From: Arthrobacter sp. ISL-72 | Lineage (GTDB): Bacteria > Actinomycetota > Actinomycetes > Actinomycetales > Micrococcaceae | Direction of reading: 5' to 3' | NCBI RefSeq assembly: GCF_018613755.1 | Contig: NZ_JAGGPP010000006.1 | Coordinates: forward strand, 1 to 64,000 | Length of the DNA stretch: 64,000 nt | Shown here: piece after piece, positions 43,722 to 51,769 of the stretch | Numbering within the stretch: the first letter of the stretch is position 1 | How the letters are laid out: each line of letters begins with the position of its first letter | Translations under genes and position numbers: made by a program | The notes under the pieces: model-generated | The model's database searches: none | Told to the model about the DNA's origin: nothing | The model's input: the letters and a program-made list of their open reading frames with translations, nothing else

Positions 43722-44874
43722 CTCCGTTCTGTAGTTTCTTCACATTGCCGAACCAGAGTTGCCACTGGTCGATCTCGGTTGGGGTGAGCATCTCGAAGTC
43801 CTCGAAGTCGCGGACCTGCTCCAGGCTGTAGGCGCCGATCCTGAGACCGACCTCGTAAGCCTCCATGCGGGACTTGAGATCCCCGCGGACGTTGGCGTTG
43901 AGGTTGAACTTCACGTACAGGCCCGGGTTCAGGAGCCTGTTCAGATGGTGCTCCAGCCGGACCGCCGTCGGCTGCAGAGCCCGCCGGCTGAACTTGAGTT
44001 GGTTCAGTTCCTCGGTCGTGTACTTCAGGCTGCTGCCGGAGTCCCCGCCGATCTCCTCTGGCGGAACCTTGTAGATGGCGGCGATCTGATTGGCCGTGGC
44101 CTTGATCGATTCCAGGAACTGGACATCGGCCATGGTCAGCCCGAGCTTGCTGTAGTCCCAGTCATTGCCCGAGACGAACACATCTCCATTGGCCACCGAG
44201 GACTTGAAGCGGCTCTTCACGACGGAGGACTCCAGGGCCGACAGCTTCTGCACCGTGTTCTTCAGGTGCCCGGAGGGGACACCCGAGCGGCGGTAGACGT
44301 TGGTCCCGAACTGCTGCGCACTCTGCGCCATGTCCAGCTGCACCTGGAACTGCTCAATGGGGGACAGCCCGACGATGGACCCGGGGAGGACGTACTCCGC
44401 GATGTGGACCACCGAGGCGTACTCCAGAGCCTTGCCGTTGTGAATGTACTGGGGGACAGCCTTGGACTCATCCACGCGGATGCTGTCCGGGTGCAGCCAC
44501 TGAACCTTGGATGCCCCGAACCGGTCGTAATCGATGATGGTTCCGAAGGCGTTACCCCGGAGCTTGAGGGACGTAACGCACTGGTGGAGCCAATCAACGC
44601 GGGTGCCCAGCAGGTTCGGGTTCGGGTTGGTGACCAGCCCGGGCTGGACTGGGAGCCCCGAGCGCGTTCCGGACTGGGCCATCTCGAAGGCCGAGACCGG
44701 CGTGACGGCCAGTGAGTCAGCGATAAGGCTGGTTGCTGCGTACACCGGGACCACCCGAAGGGCCGATTTCATGCCCCTGGAACCGAGGCCTGACCCGCTC
44801 GCGAAGCTGCCGCCGAGGACACCGTCAATCCCTGACCCGCCCGAGCGCTCCTCATTGCGGAAGAAAAGACTCAT
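43705..44874 (-). CDS. Portal protein (HK97 type)
   Basis: A 389-aa portal. MSLFFRNEERSG starts at ATG 44874 after GGAGGGCC. Family regions: RVVPVYAATSLIADSLAVTP, VDWLHQCVTSLKLRGNAFGT, GLSPIEQFQVQLDMAQSAQQ, KVPPEEIGGDSGSSLKYTTE and LEHHLNRLLNPGLYVKFNLN. Forms the dodecameric ring for DNA packaging. It overlaps the small membrane protein upstream (ATGA). Confidence 0.93.
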   Translation of the reverse strand: MSLFFRNEERSGGSGIDGVLGGSFASGSGLGSRGMKSALRVVPVYAATSLIADSLAVTPVSAFEMAQSGTRSGLPVQPGLVTNPNPNLLGTRVDWLHQCVTSLKLRGNAFGTIIDYDRFGASKVQWLHPDSIRVDESKAVPQYIHNGKALEYASVVHIAEYVLPGSIVGLSPIEQFQVQLDMAQSAQQFGTNVYRRSGVPSGHLKNTVQKLSALESSVVKSRFKSSVANGDVFVSGNDWDYSKLGLTMADVQFLESIKATANQIAAIYKVPPEEIGGDSGSSLKYTTEELNQLKFSRRALQPTAVRLEHHLNRLLNPGLYVKFNLNANVRGDLKSRMEAYEVGLRIGAYSLEQVRDFEDFEMLTPTEIDQWQLWFGNVKKLQNGGGSGA

Positions 44875-45011
44875 TGGCTGGCCCTCCAGGAGATAGCAAG
44901 GCAGGCGAGACCGGCCACAGCGAGCGCCGCCGGCACGTAGACCAGGGCAACAGCGGTCACTATCAGTGCTGCGCCGAGCACATCCAGAGCAGTCGTTAGC
45001 CAGGCGCGCAT
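44871..45011 (-). CDS. 46-aa membrane protein between terminase and portal
   Basis: A small frame starting at ATG 45011 (AGGAG with spacing 6 upstream), stop overlapping the portal ATG. The product begins MRAWLTTALDVLGAALIVTA and is almost wholly hydrophobic (two short membrane segments or one long hairpin), ending AISWRASQ. Similar tiny membrane proteins occur at this position in other actinobacterial phages; function unknown. Confidence 0.75.
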   Translation of the reverse strand: MRAWLTTALDVLGAALIVTAVALVYVPAALAVAGLACLAISWRASQ

Positions 45012-45024
45012 GTCTCAACTCCTT

Positions 45025-46464
45025 CTAGAGCACTGAATCCAGTGCGTTGTACGTCGCGCCGGCCTTCTCTTTGAAGAGCCAGCGGGCGAACACCACGGCG
45101 TAAAAGCCCGAGATGTCAGCCAGTGTTCGGTTGCGGGCGAAGATCCAGGCGCGGCCGCCGACCGATTGCTTAACCGCGTTGGTCATTGACGTGTTCAGCA
45201 GCGGGTCATTTTCGAACCGCAGTGCACCGACCAGGGCGTCGTCGTAGAACCCGCCGCAGGCATCCACCCGGTTGGGTCCGGACACCAGGATGACTTCGAA
45301 TCCCTCGGCTTCCAGATCCTTGCGCAGGGACTTCGCAGCGCCGTTGCCGTCCAGCGCCACGATGTTCCCGCCGAACTGCGAGCGCAGTTTCACCAGCGCA
45401 GGGACGACGCCGGCGGTCCCGAGCAGCTGGTCGTACAGCTCGAGGAAGCAGGTCTTGCCCGGAACTGTGGACTCGGCGGCCATGGCGATGGACGTTGTCT
45501 CGCGGTCAGGTGATGTGTCGATGGTCCAGAACGGGGTCCCGGTCCAGGCCTCTTCATCGCCTTGGGTGTAGTTCGATTCCCACGCCGACGTCGGGATCAC
45601 GCGCGGCGGGACCTTGGGTTTCGGCCACCAGCCGAGCCAGGCACGTTCCCATTCGCTCAAATTCTTGGATGCATCCCGGAGCGACATCACACGGTCAAGG
45701 CTGATGGTGTGCCCGACGCCGGGGTGGGTGTTCGCTACCGACTCGGGGTCTTCCGGGTCCCAGTCATCCGGGGCCGAGTACTCGATGTAGCAGGTCCGGG
45801 TCTCGCGCTTGGATTCCACTAGGGCCCGACCGACCTCGACCTTGTCCTGGAGGTAGCCGGAGTTCGCGTTGCCGGCGGCCGACAGGATCCACAACTGGGA
45901 GCCGATCACGGTCATCAGGGTGGGCTGCAGACCGCCTTCGAGGGTGTTGTCCGCGTGGGCATATGCCTCATCGATGTGCCCTTCATGGTTCATGTCGCCG
46001 TGGCCGGCATTCTCGGACACCGTATCGATGGCCAGTTCGGCGCCGGTCTTCCACCGGACGGCTTCCTCACCGCCACGCCAGCGCGGCTTCTCCAGCGTCT
46101 CCTTCAGAGGGGACCGGTACAGCGGGAGGTAGAAGTCATCCCGGAGCCGCTTGAGCGCCTTCAGGCGATTCTGTGCGGTGTAAATCATCCGCCCGTCAAC
46201 GGTCGTCAGCGCCCGGTGGGTGAGCTTGGCCCGGCTGATGGTGGTCTTCCCGGCACGGCGCAGGACGACAAGGATGATCGTGTCGTACCAGAAGGACCCC
46301 GTTGCCGGGTCAATCTCGCAGGCCACGGCCAGCGCGTCCCGCTGCCAGGGCATCGGAGCGCGGCCCGATGCCTCCATGACTTTGCAGACTGCGCCGCCCA
46401 GGGTCTTCCGTTGGTAGTTGCGTTGGGTCGCGAAGCGCGGCGGTGGGTTCCTGGCGTCAGTCAT
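45025..46464 (-). CDS. Terminase large subunit
   Basis: A 479-aa packaging motor. The N-terminal ATPase has Walker A VLRRAGKTTISRAK (lacking the usual GxxxxGKT start), the adenine-binding PMPWQRDALAVA, and Walker B-like GHIDEAYAHADN. The C-terminal nuclease domain carries acidic residues in WTIDTSPDRETTSIAMA, IVALDGNGAAKSL and FYDDALVGALRF. The end matches actinophage TerL. Confidence 0.93.
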   Translation of the reverse strand: MTDARNPPPRFATQRNYQRKTLGGAVCKVMEASGRAPMPWQRDALAVACEIDPATGSFWYDTIILVVLRRAGKTTISRAKLTHRALTTVDGRMIYTAQNRLKALKRLRDDFYLPLYRSPLKETLEKPRWRGGEEAVRWKTGAELAIDTVSENAGHGDMNHEGHIDEAYAHADNTLEGGLQPTLMTVIGSQLWILSAAGNANSGYLQDKVEVGRALVESKRETRTCYIEYSAPDDWDPEDPESVANTHPGVGHTISLDRVMSLRDASKNLSEWERAWLGWWPKPKVPPRVIPTSAWESNYTQGDEEAWTGTPFWTIDTSPDRETTSIAMAAESTVPGKTCFLELYDQLLGTAGVVPALVKLRSQFGGNIVALDGNGAAKSLRKDLEAEGFEVILVSGPNRVDACGGFYDDALVGALRFENDPLLNTSMTNAVKQSVGGRAWIFARNRTLADISGFYAVVFARWLFKEKAGATYNALDSVL

Positions 46465-46957
46465 CCGTCGTCAGAAGCGCGGACATGTCCCAGCTGCTGC
46501 CCGAACCTGCCGCTGTTTCGACCCGCCGCAGCCGGTCGAAGACGTTGAACAGGCGGGACTGCATGCCGCTGATCAGGTCCGGGCGCTCCAGCTGGGGGAT
46601 CTGATCGAGTACCCGGGCGTTGTACTTCGCCAGAACCAGCAGTGTTTTCTTGAACGGCGGCTCACCGATCAGAGCGTCCAGCTCCGAAATAAGGGTGGTC
46701 TCGATCGGGCCGGCGGGCGCGTTCCAGGCAACGGCCATGGAAGACGGCTCGATCTCCGGAGGCGCCGGGAAGAAATGCTGTGCGGCTTCCACGTCGGTTG
46801 CATCCTGCAGCTTCTTCTTCGCCCGGTAGGCGGCGTTGTCGTCGCTCTTCGCCTGCCCGCAGGTGTCGCACCGGCAGCCCTTACGGTATCCGGTGAGTCC
46901 CGGCTTGTCGCCGTGCTTGATTACTTTCGATCGCTGCTTCGTCAAGGCTGCCTCCAT
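46457..46957 (-). CDS. Terminase small subunit candidate
   Basis: A DNA-recognition subunit by position. The N-terminal basic segment (KHGDKPGLTGYRKGCRCDTC) has a compact CxCxxC metal-binding-like motif, then a helical body (LISELDALIGEPPFKKTLLV, QIPQLERPDLISGMQSRLFN) that fits TerS oligomerisation. ATG 46957 is shown, but TTG 46945 is favoured by GGAGG seven bases upstream. Overlaps TerL. Confidence 0.75.
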   Translation of the reverse strand: MEAALTKQRSKVIKHGDKPGLTGYRKGCRCDTCGQAKSDDNAAYRAKKKLQDATDVEAAQHFFPAPPEIEPSSMAVAWNAPAGPIETTLISELDALIGEPPFKKTLLVLAKYNARVLDQIPQLERPDLISGMQSRLFNVFDRLRRVETAAGSGSSWDMSALLTTDD

Positions 46958-47087
46958 CAAAAGTCCGGGCCGGGTTTGCCCTTTCAAAAAGGGAAGATCA
47001 GGTGATTCCCAAGGGAGAGAAAAAATGGAAGACGCGCGGGTCGCCCACACGCCGAATTCCTAAAAAATCCGCGTGATTCCGGCGTTT
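46958..47087. other. Possible cos region
   Basis: A 130-base noncoding gap between the HNH nuclease and the small terminase, with A/T-rich tracts (AAAAAAT, CTTTCAAAAAG) and an inverted GGAATC/GATTCC pair. In HNH-terminase phages the cohesive end site usually lies here. No overhang can be called from sequence alone. Confidence 0.35.
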
Positions 47088-47411
47088 TCAGCGTGGTCGG
47101 AGCTTCGTGCGGGGTCGTTCGAGGCGCTGGGCACCGGCCTTCAATTGCCGGCGACGATGGTTTTCTTTCTTCACGTTGCACCCGAGATGCATGGGCTGAA
47201 GGTTCCACGGTGCGGTCGGGTGGCCGCCGTCGATCAGGGCGACGATGTGATCCAGTGACGGGCCGAGCGGATGCCGAGGCCGGAGACCGAACACGATCTC
47301 TTCATGACACCATGCGCAGATCGAACCAGGTGGACAGAACATCTTGACCAGCCGCTGCCATGGCCGGCCTGACCTCCCGCGCTTCGGGTCCCACTCATCA
47401 AGCGTCGGCAC
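47088..47411 (-). CDS. HNH endonuclease (packaging-associated)
   Basis: A 107-aa HNH nuclease: zinc ligands in CAWCHEEIVFG and LGCNVKKENH, the catalytic LGPSLDHIVALIDGGHPTAP, and NLQPMHLGCN. Free-standing HNH proteins next to terminase are needed for cos cleavage in several siphoviruses (such as HK97 gp74), a role that fits here. Confidence 0.9.
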   Translation of the reverse strand: MPTLDEWDPKRGRSGRPWQRLVKMFCPPGSICAWCHEEIVFGLRPRHPLGPSLDHIVALIDGGHPTAPWNLQPMHLGCNVKKENHRRRQLKAGAQRLERPRTKLRPR

Positions 47412-47505
47412 TTATCACCAACCTTGCACATGCGAAGAGCCCCGGCCGGGTATCCGGTCGAGGCTCTTTGGGGACAACTATCCCGTCGGATTTAGGGTAC
47501 TACAT

Positions 47506-48243
47506 TTAGCGTCCATATCTTCTTCTCCCGCGCATGTCTTCGAATACTGCGAGGACATCGCCGGGGAAGTAGAGGCGGCGCCCCGTGCCGATAGTGGACA
47601 CGTGGTCGAGGACATAGCGCAAGCGGCCGAGCTGGACCCAGTTCTCGAAGTCCTTCTTCAGAATCGATACCCTGGCCTTCTGCTGCAAGTACTCGCGGAC
47701 TTCCCTCGGGCTCATGGGCTTTCCCCTTGCACGTTCCCGCAGGCGTGCCAGGATGTCCCGGACTTCGTGGACAGTGCCGCAGCTCTTGCACTTCACGGTT
47801 AGGTCATCCGGGTGGGCAGTCAACTGGCCGTCGCACTGCGTTCCGCTAGGGTCAAGTTCCTCCCCGCATTCCCCGTAGACCCGATGATCTTCCGGACCCC
47901 AAACGAGATCCCGCGCCTGCTTGACCCAGATGCGCGCCATGTACAGCGTCTCGCCCGCTTTGGGATTGTCCATCGCTTCGGCATGGGCCCGGGCCGGGAG
48001 CTGACACAGCCATGCCTTCAACAGCATCGCGTCCAAGTTGATTGCCGGCTTTGATCCTGGGTGACCACCACCGCCGCCACTCGATGCCGCATTGCGGGTC
48101 ACGCTTGTCCTGGCAATGGGTCCATCGATCAGCCGCACAAGGGCCCCGACATCTTCGAGCAGGCTGTCCAGCTCAACGATGCAGCTCGTGCAGAGGTAGA
48201 GCGTGGTCAGCCGGTGGCAATCCTCCGTGGTGCAGCTCGTCAT
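47506..48243 (-). CDS. Zinc-finger and helix-turn-helix protein
   Basis: A 245-aa protein. An N-terminal zinc-binding region (CTTEDCHRLTTLYLCTSC), a helical middle, a second zinc ribbon (CGEELDPSGTQC and CKSCGTVHEV) and a C-terminal winged helix of MerR/excise type (MSPREVREYLQQKARVSILK, FENWVQLGRLRYV). Possibly a late-gene regulator; it sits at the border between early and packaging genes. Start at ATG 48243 overlapping the upstream gene. Confidence 0.72.
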   Translation of the reverse strand: MTSCTTEDCHRLTTLYLCTSCIVELDSLLEDVGALVRLIDGPIARTSVTRNAASSGGGGGHPGSKPAINLDAMLLKAWLCQLPARAHAEAMDNPKAGETLYMARIWVKQARDLVWGPEDHRVYGECGEELDPSGTQCDGQLTAHPDDLTVKCKSCGTVHEVRDILARLRERARGKPMSPREVREYLQQKARVSILKKDFENWVQLGRLRYVLDHVSTIGTGRRLYFPGDVLAVFEDMRGRRRYGR

Positions 48244-48572
48244 GCTTCGCCCCTGAGCTCTCGCGTGATCCGCCCGGACTGCAGGTGAGATGGACGCCAC
48301 ACCGCAGCATCGAGGCCGGCCAGGGTCATGCCGGTGATCCATTCGAACTGGGCCGGGGCCACCAGGCCTGTCTCGGTCTTCAGCTCCCGGAACAACGCCC
48401 GGCCGCGCTGCTCGTTGATCATGACGAGATCCGGGAAACCCGGGGCCGAGCGCCGGCTGTTGTGGGTGTGGTAGATCAGGCGGTACCCGTGGAGCTTGGC
48501 CAGGTCGATGACCTGCTGCTGGAACTGGGATTCAGTCAGGGGCTTGTGCGATGAAAGTTCTTTGGTGGGCAT
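48240..48572 (-). CDS. VRR-NUC / PD-(D/E)XK nuclease
   Basis: A 110-aa nuclease of the VRR-NUC or Holliday-junction-resolvase-like type. FQQQVIDLAKLHGYRLIYHT, then APGFPDLVMIN (metal-binding Asp) and ALFRELKTETG (Glu-x-Lys) make the PD-(D/E)XK core. The C-terminal VAPAQFEWITGMTLAGLDAA is typical. Likely processes branched phage DNA. Confidence 0.87.
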   Translation of the reverse strand: MPTKELSSHKPLTESQFQQQVIDLAKLHGYRLIYHTHNSRRSAPGFPDLVMINEQRGRALFRELKTETGLVAPAQFEWITGMTLAGLDAAVWRPSHLQSGRITRELRGEA

Positions 48573-48574
48573 GC

Positions 48575-49513
48575 TCAGTTCCGTCCTCTGGAGCGGGGGC
48601 GTCTGCGTCTGGTTTTGTTCTGAGGCTGAGGTCTGGTGGGCGGATGGGCTTCCTGCCCACTGCCTCCCTTACCTGCCTGACCCGTCCCGTCCCTACCCGT
48701 CCCGACATATCTGGATCCGGGATACCTGTGTCCTGGGTCAGGATTCGATTCGGGGGTCGATCCGTACTCGGTCGCGGCCGGTGGTTCCGTTGCCGCTGGT
48801 GCGGCCGGGTGAACCGTCGCCGCTGGAGTCGTTGGGGTGCGCGTGTAGCTTGGCTGCACCGGGGTGCCGTGCTTCTCAATGAAGGCAACCGTCGCGGGCC
48901 CGTAAAGGGGCTCCGCCGGAACCGGCAGGGTCTTCCATGTACTCTCTGGGTCGTCGCCCCTCTTGCCGTTGCACTCGCGGCAGCAGACGACGAGAGTGTC
49001 CACCGTGCCGCCTTGGCCGGGATTGATGTGGTCGTAGGTGGCGCCTCGACCGGACTTGTTATCTCCCCAGGCAACGGACTTGCCGCAGTAGCGGCAAGCG
49101 TCGCCGTCGCGCATTCGGACCCTGACCGTCAGTTCAGGGTTGCGGGTGTCGCGTTTGCGCTGGTTGTTCCACTCGCGCTCGGCCTTCAGGATCATGTGGA
49201 ATAGGTCGTTGTCTTCTACCAGTTTGAAGGCCTTGCGCTGCTCTCCGTCGATCTCTACCTGCACTTCAGTGAGGTAGCCGCAGTACTTCGCCGCTGCAAT
49301 GAGAGCGTTGTACCGGGCGAGAGATCCGGCCATGTGGCGGGCGGTGCCCACCGTGATGATGTAGTCCTGCTCGTAGGCCGCCGCCTGCGTGGCGCAGCGG
49401 CCCACGAATCCAAAGCATTCGTTCAGAATCCGGTCGTCAGCGTCCTCCATCTCCACTGCTGCCAGGACGATCGGGTGATTCGCCGCCGCGTCGCCCTGCT
49501 TCAGCCATGGCAC
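48575..49513 (-). CDS. Replication-type protein with HNH domain
   Basis: A 312-aa protein. The N-terminal ~115 residues (MPWLKQGDAAANHPIVLAAV, CFGFVGRCATQAAAYEQDYI, AAAKYCGYLTEVQVEIDGEQ) look like a winged-helix replisome-organiser type domain. An HNH nuclease follows with CRYCGKSVAWGDN, ATYDHINPGQGGT and CCRECNGKRG. The last 90 residues are a Pro/Thr/Gly-rich linker ending in a basic tract (KTRRRRPRSRGRN). Domain reading of the N-terminus is tentative. Confidence 0.7.
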   Translation of the reverse strand: MPWLKQGDAAANHPIVLAAVEMEDADDRILNECFGFVGRCATQAAAYEQDYIITVGTARHMAGSLARYNALIAAAKYCGYLTEVQVEIDGEQRKAFKLVEDNDLFHMILKAEREWNNQRKRDTRNPELTVRVRMRDGDACRYCGKSVAWGDNKSGRGATYDHINPGQGGTVDTLVVCCRECNGKRGDDPESTWKTLPVPAEPLYGPATVAFIEKHGTPVQPSYTRTPTTPAATVHPAAPAATEPPAATEYGSTPESNPDPGHRYPGSRYVGTGRDGTGQAGKGGSGQEAHPPTRPQPQNKTRRRRPRSRGRN

Positions 49514-49658
49514 AGGATGGACCTACTTTCGATACTTGACCGTTCTTCCGGTCGTGGATTGCCTTGACCAACGCGATGCCCTCTGGATCGGCGAGCGCCG
49601 GGGGATCAGGTTCGTTGATGATGATCGGGCGGCTCGACGTCGGGATGGTGTACCTCAT
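49437..49658 (-). CDS. Small early protein
   Basis: A 73-aa protein whose ATG overlaps the stop of the upstream gene and whose end overlaps the HNH protein by 77 bases. The first half (RPIIINEPDPPALADPEGIA) is Pro-rich; the end is basic and Gly-rich. Function unknown. The coupling start supports it. Confidence 0.55.
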   Translation of the reverse strand: MRYTIPTSSRPIIINEPDPPALADPEGIALVKAIHDRKNGQVSKVGPSCAMAEAGRRGGESPDRPGSSGDGGR

Positions 49659-50032
49659 TGGACTTCGGCGTGGGCGGTGATCTTCGCCCGTTTGGTGTAG
49701 AGGTTCACGTGGATCATTTCGCCGCCTGAGGTGATGCTCATCCACCAGTGGTTGTCGTCCATGGCTTCAAGGTGCACCGAGGCATTGCGGGCTACCACCT
49801 CGTCCAGGACTTCTTTCTCCGTGTCGGTGTCCACGTAGCGGACCTCCGGTGGCTCAGCTGAGGTCACGCCGGTGCCTTCGCGGAGTGCGTCGATCACAGC
49901 CCGGGCCATCTGGCGGTAATGGTTCTGCCCGTCTTCGAACTGGACGTTCCACGCATAGGACGGCGAGACATCCGGGAACTCGGCCGCGCACAGTGATTTC
50001 GCCGCCCGTTCCACGGCTGCCTCAGTGAACAT
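49655..50032 (-). CDS. Unknown early protein
   Basis: A 125-aa protein. MFTEAAVERAAKSLCAAEF, NHYRQMARAVIDALREGT and an acidic beta-rich end (NHWWMSITSGGEMIHVNLYT) recall helical actinophage early proteins that carry an AARAVIDAL-type helix. Overlaps its neighbours by ATGA-type junctions. No function known. Confidence 0.7.
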   Translation of the reverse strand: MFTEAAVERAAKSLCAAEFPDVSPSYAWNVQFEDGQNHYRQMARAVIDALREGTGVTSAEPPEVRYVDTDTEKEVLDEVVARNASVHLEAMDDNHWWMSITSGGEMIHVNLYTKRAKITAHAEVQ

Positions 50033-50184
50033 CACCGCGTCCGGCCGGCCCCTCTGGCTTTCGGTAGCCGGCGGCGAGGATCGCGTTGGCCGCTTCGGTA
50101 GTCGTCGTCATCACGCTCTGCGGCGTTGCCTGCGAGTTCCGCAAGCTCGCCGCGCATGGGGGCCAGTTCGTCGCGTTCACTCAT
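50032..50184 (-). CDS. 50-aa charged protein
   Basis: ATG 50184 overlaps the upstream stop and TGA 50032-50034 overlaps the next ATG, so it fits exactly in the coupled chain. MSERDELAPMRGELAELAGN is helical; the end is Arg-rich. Another frame (50022-50111) encodes 29 aa with AANAILAAGYRKPEGP, a phrase common in phage early proteins, so the reading frame here is not certain. Confidence 0.5.
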   Translation of the reverse strand: MSERDELAPMRGELAELAGNAAERDDDDYRSGQRDPRRRLPKARGAGRTR

Positions 50185-50555
50185 GCTGCCACCGTCGCCG
50201 GAACCTCTTCGCGGGTGCGGACGCTCGGTGCACTGCCACCGAACAGCCAGCCCGTGAACGTCTCATGCGTCACGGAGTCGCAGTCAAGCAGCATCAGTTC
50301 CGGATCATGATCAGGGGTGGCGACATGCCAGTGCCAGTGGTTGCCCTTGTGGACTTGGGCGTCGAGTGCAAGGTGCACGCTCGATCCGAAGGTTTCATCA
50401 TCGTCCCCATGGCACTGCCGCAGGTATTCGATGACAGCCAGTCGCGCACTGGACTCATCGCCGCCGAAATAGGTGGCAGATCGCTGCACGATCCACATGT
50501 CGCCGTCTTCGCCAAGCTCGGTCACTTCGTATGTATCGTTGATTCGATCGGTCAC
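50181..50555 (-). CDS. Unknown early protein
   Basis: A 124-aa protein starting at GTG 50555, overlapping the clamp-like gene's stop. DTYEVTELGEDGDMWIVQRS, ARLAVIEYLRQCHG and a His/Trp-rich centre (HKGNHWHWHVATPDHD). No family recognised. Confidence 0.65.
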   Translation of the reverse strand: MTDRINDTYEVTELGEDGDMWIVQRSATYFGGDESSARLAVIEYLRQCHGDDDETFGSSVHLALDAQVHKGNHWHWHVATPDHDPELMLLDCDSVTHETFTGWLFGGSAPSVRTREEVPATVAA

Positions 50556-51421
50556 AGGTGGGGCTCCACAATCTCTGATACTCGGTTGAATACTGCTTCG
50601 GTGATGTCGTGCACGTTGCCGCCCTTGCCGGAGGTCACGGTCACGGACCCGTGGAATCCGGTGGCGTTGCGGAGGAAGTCCGCGCCTGGGCTTGGTTCGT
50701 CGGGTCTCTTGCCGCCGCCGGCATGCGTGATCTCGGGGAGGCGGTTCATCCATCCGTCGCGCCACTCTTCGAGCTCGCGGGCGACGGTGGAGCCATCTTC
50801 CGACCGGATGGGCATGAGCAGCCCGAGGAAGGACTCTCCGCAGCTGATCAGGATGCGGCGTGCGTCTTCGGTCGGTTCGATGACCAGTGGCTCGCCGTAA
50901 GCCGCCGAGGCGGCAGCGAACATTCGCACGAGTCGGCCGGCGGCCACGAGACGTTCGGGCATCACGCGATCGGACAGCGCCGCCTGGATCAGGAGCCGTC
51001 CGAAGGCAATGGGGTAGTCGTGGTCATCCTCGTGCGGGATCTTGAACTCTTTGCCGGGGAAGAGGCCTGAGACGTCCAGGAAGGTGATGGTCTCCGACTT
51101 GACCGTGATGCGGAGCGTATCGCCGATCTCATCCTCCGGCTGCTTGCCCTTGGCTTTGAAGATCTGGAGCAGCTCCTTCGCGACGTCGATCGGCAGGTTG
51201 AAGGCGTCGTCGTTGACATCGCCGGTAAGGCCTTCCGAATCCCAGATGGACGCTACGGCGTGGCCCAGTGTGACCGTGTTACTGGCCGTCACGTGCAGGA
51301 TCCCGTCCGTGGCTGTGAAGTGCACGACGGCGAGCGCGGCGGACAGCTTGGCTTCGGCTGCGTGGGGGATGACGGACATGAGCGCTTGGCGCAGGTCCAG
51401 CGTGTTGACCGTGAGGATCAT
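50552..51421 (-). CDS. Sliding-clamp (DnaN)-like protein
   Basis: A 289-aa protein resembling a phage version of the DNA polymerase III beta clamp. MILTVNTLDLRQALMSVIPH and LSAALAVVHFTATDGILHVT are typical of a clamp N-terminal domain; the internal SETITFLDVSGLFPGKEFKI and the later domains are more diverged. It is shorter than bacterial DnaN (about 370 aa), so one of three domains may be reduced. No phage DNA polymerase is seen, so it may redirect the host replisome. Confidence 0.72.
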   Translation of the reverse strand: MILTVNTLDLRQALMSVIPHAAEAKLSAALAVVHFTATDGILHVTASNTVTLGHAVASIWDSEGLTGDVNDDAFNLPIDVAKELLQIFKAKGKQPEDEIGDTLRITVKSETITFLDVSGLFPGKEFKIPHEDDHDYPIAFGRLLIQAALSDRVMPERLVAAGRLVRMFAAASAAYGEPLVIEPTEDARRILISCGESFLGLLMPIRSEDGSTVARELEEWRDGWMNRLPEITHAGGGKRPDEPSPGADFLRNATGFHGSVTVTSGKGGNVHDITEAVFNRVSEIVEPHL

Positions 51422-51480
51422 GCGAAAACGCCCGATACGAGGATGGCGGCGGTGAGGGCGAGGTAGTTCCAGAAGTTCAT
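51418..51480 (-). CDS. 20-aa membrane microprotein
   Basis: ATG 51480 overlaps the upstream stop, and its TGA overlaps the ATG of the clamp-like gene. It encodes MNFWNYLALTAAILVSGVFA, a single hydrophobic helix. GGAGAAATG lies upstream. Being exactly fitted into the chain supports expression, either as a peptide or as a coupling leader. Confidence 0.55.
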   Translation of the reverse strand: MNFWNYLALTAAILVSGVFA

Positions 51481-51623
51481 GTAGCGCTCATTTCTCCGTG
51501 GGTCGGACAGTCGGGGTTGGTTGGTCGGGGAGTGAAAGGGCTGTAGCGCCATGGCTGGCAGCTGCACCCGGGGTTCCGGTTGGGCGGCCGGGTCCAGCTC
51601 TCGGCGTCGCGATCGTGGTCCAT
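51477..51623 (-). CDS. 48-aa cysteine-containing protein
   Basis: ATG 51623 with a perfect AGGAGG at the right distance. NRNPGCSCQPWRYSPFTPRP and NPDCPTHGEM give a CxC...CxxH set that could bind one zinc ion. The stop overlaps the next microprotein. Function unknown. Confidence 0.65.
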   Translation of the reverse strand: MDHDRDAESWTRPPNRNPGCSCQPWRYSPFTPRPTNPDCPTHGEMSAT

Positions 51624-51657
51624 AGCACTGCCTCCTTTGGCGGTGGTTTTTGTTTCG

Positions 51658-51733
51658 TGGGCCCTCCCGGATTCGAACCGGGGTCTTCCCTATGGGGGAA
51701 TCGGGATGCTCTGCCTGACTGAGCTACGGGCCC
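51658..51733 (-). tRNA. tRNA-like gene, isotype uncertain
   Basis: A 76-base minus-strand sequence with acceptor GGGCCCG/AGGGCCC, D-arm GCTC/GAGC, T-arm CCCGG/CCGGG with TTCGAAT, and discriminator A. The anticodon region is odd: the best hairpin is TTCC/GGAA with loop CCCATAG, giving CAT but lacking T33, and five extra bases follow the D-arm. It may be a decayed phage tRNA or a structured RNA rather than a working tRNA-Met. Confidence 0.55.
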
Positions 51734-51769
51734 TGGTGGCGCCGCCGTGGTGGCCGGCGCCAGGTGCTG

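Noticed and set aside
48532..49074. A 180-codon minus-strand frame inside the HNH replication-type gene
   Set aside because: It is a shifted frame of the same Pro-rich coding region, without a start signal of its own.
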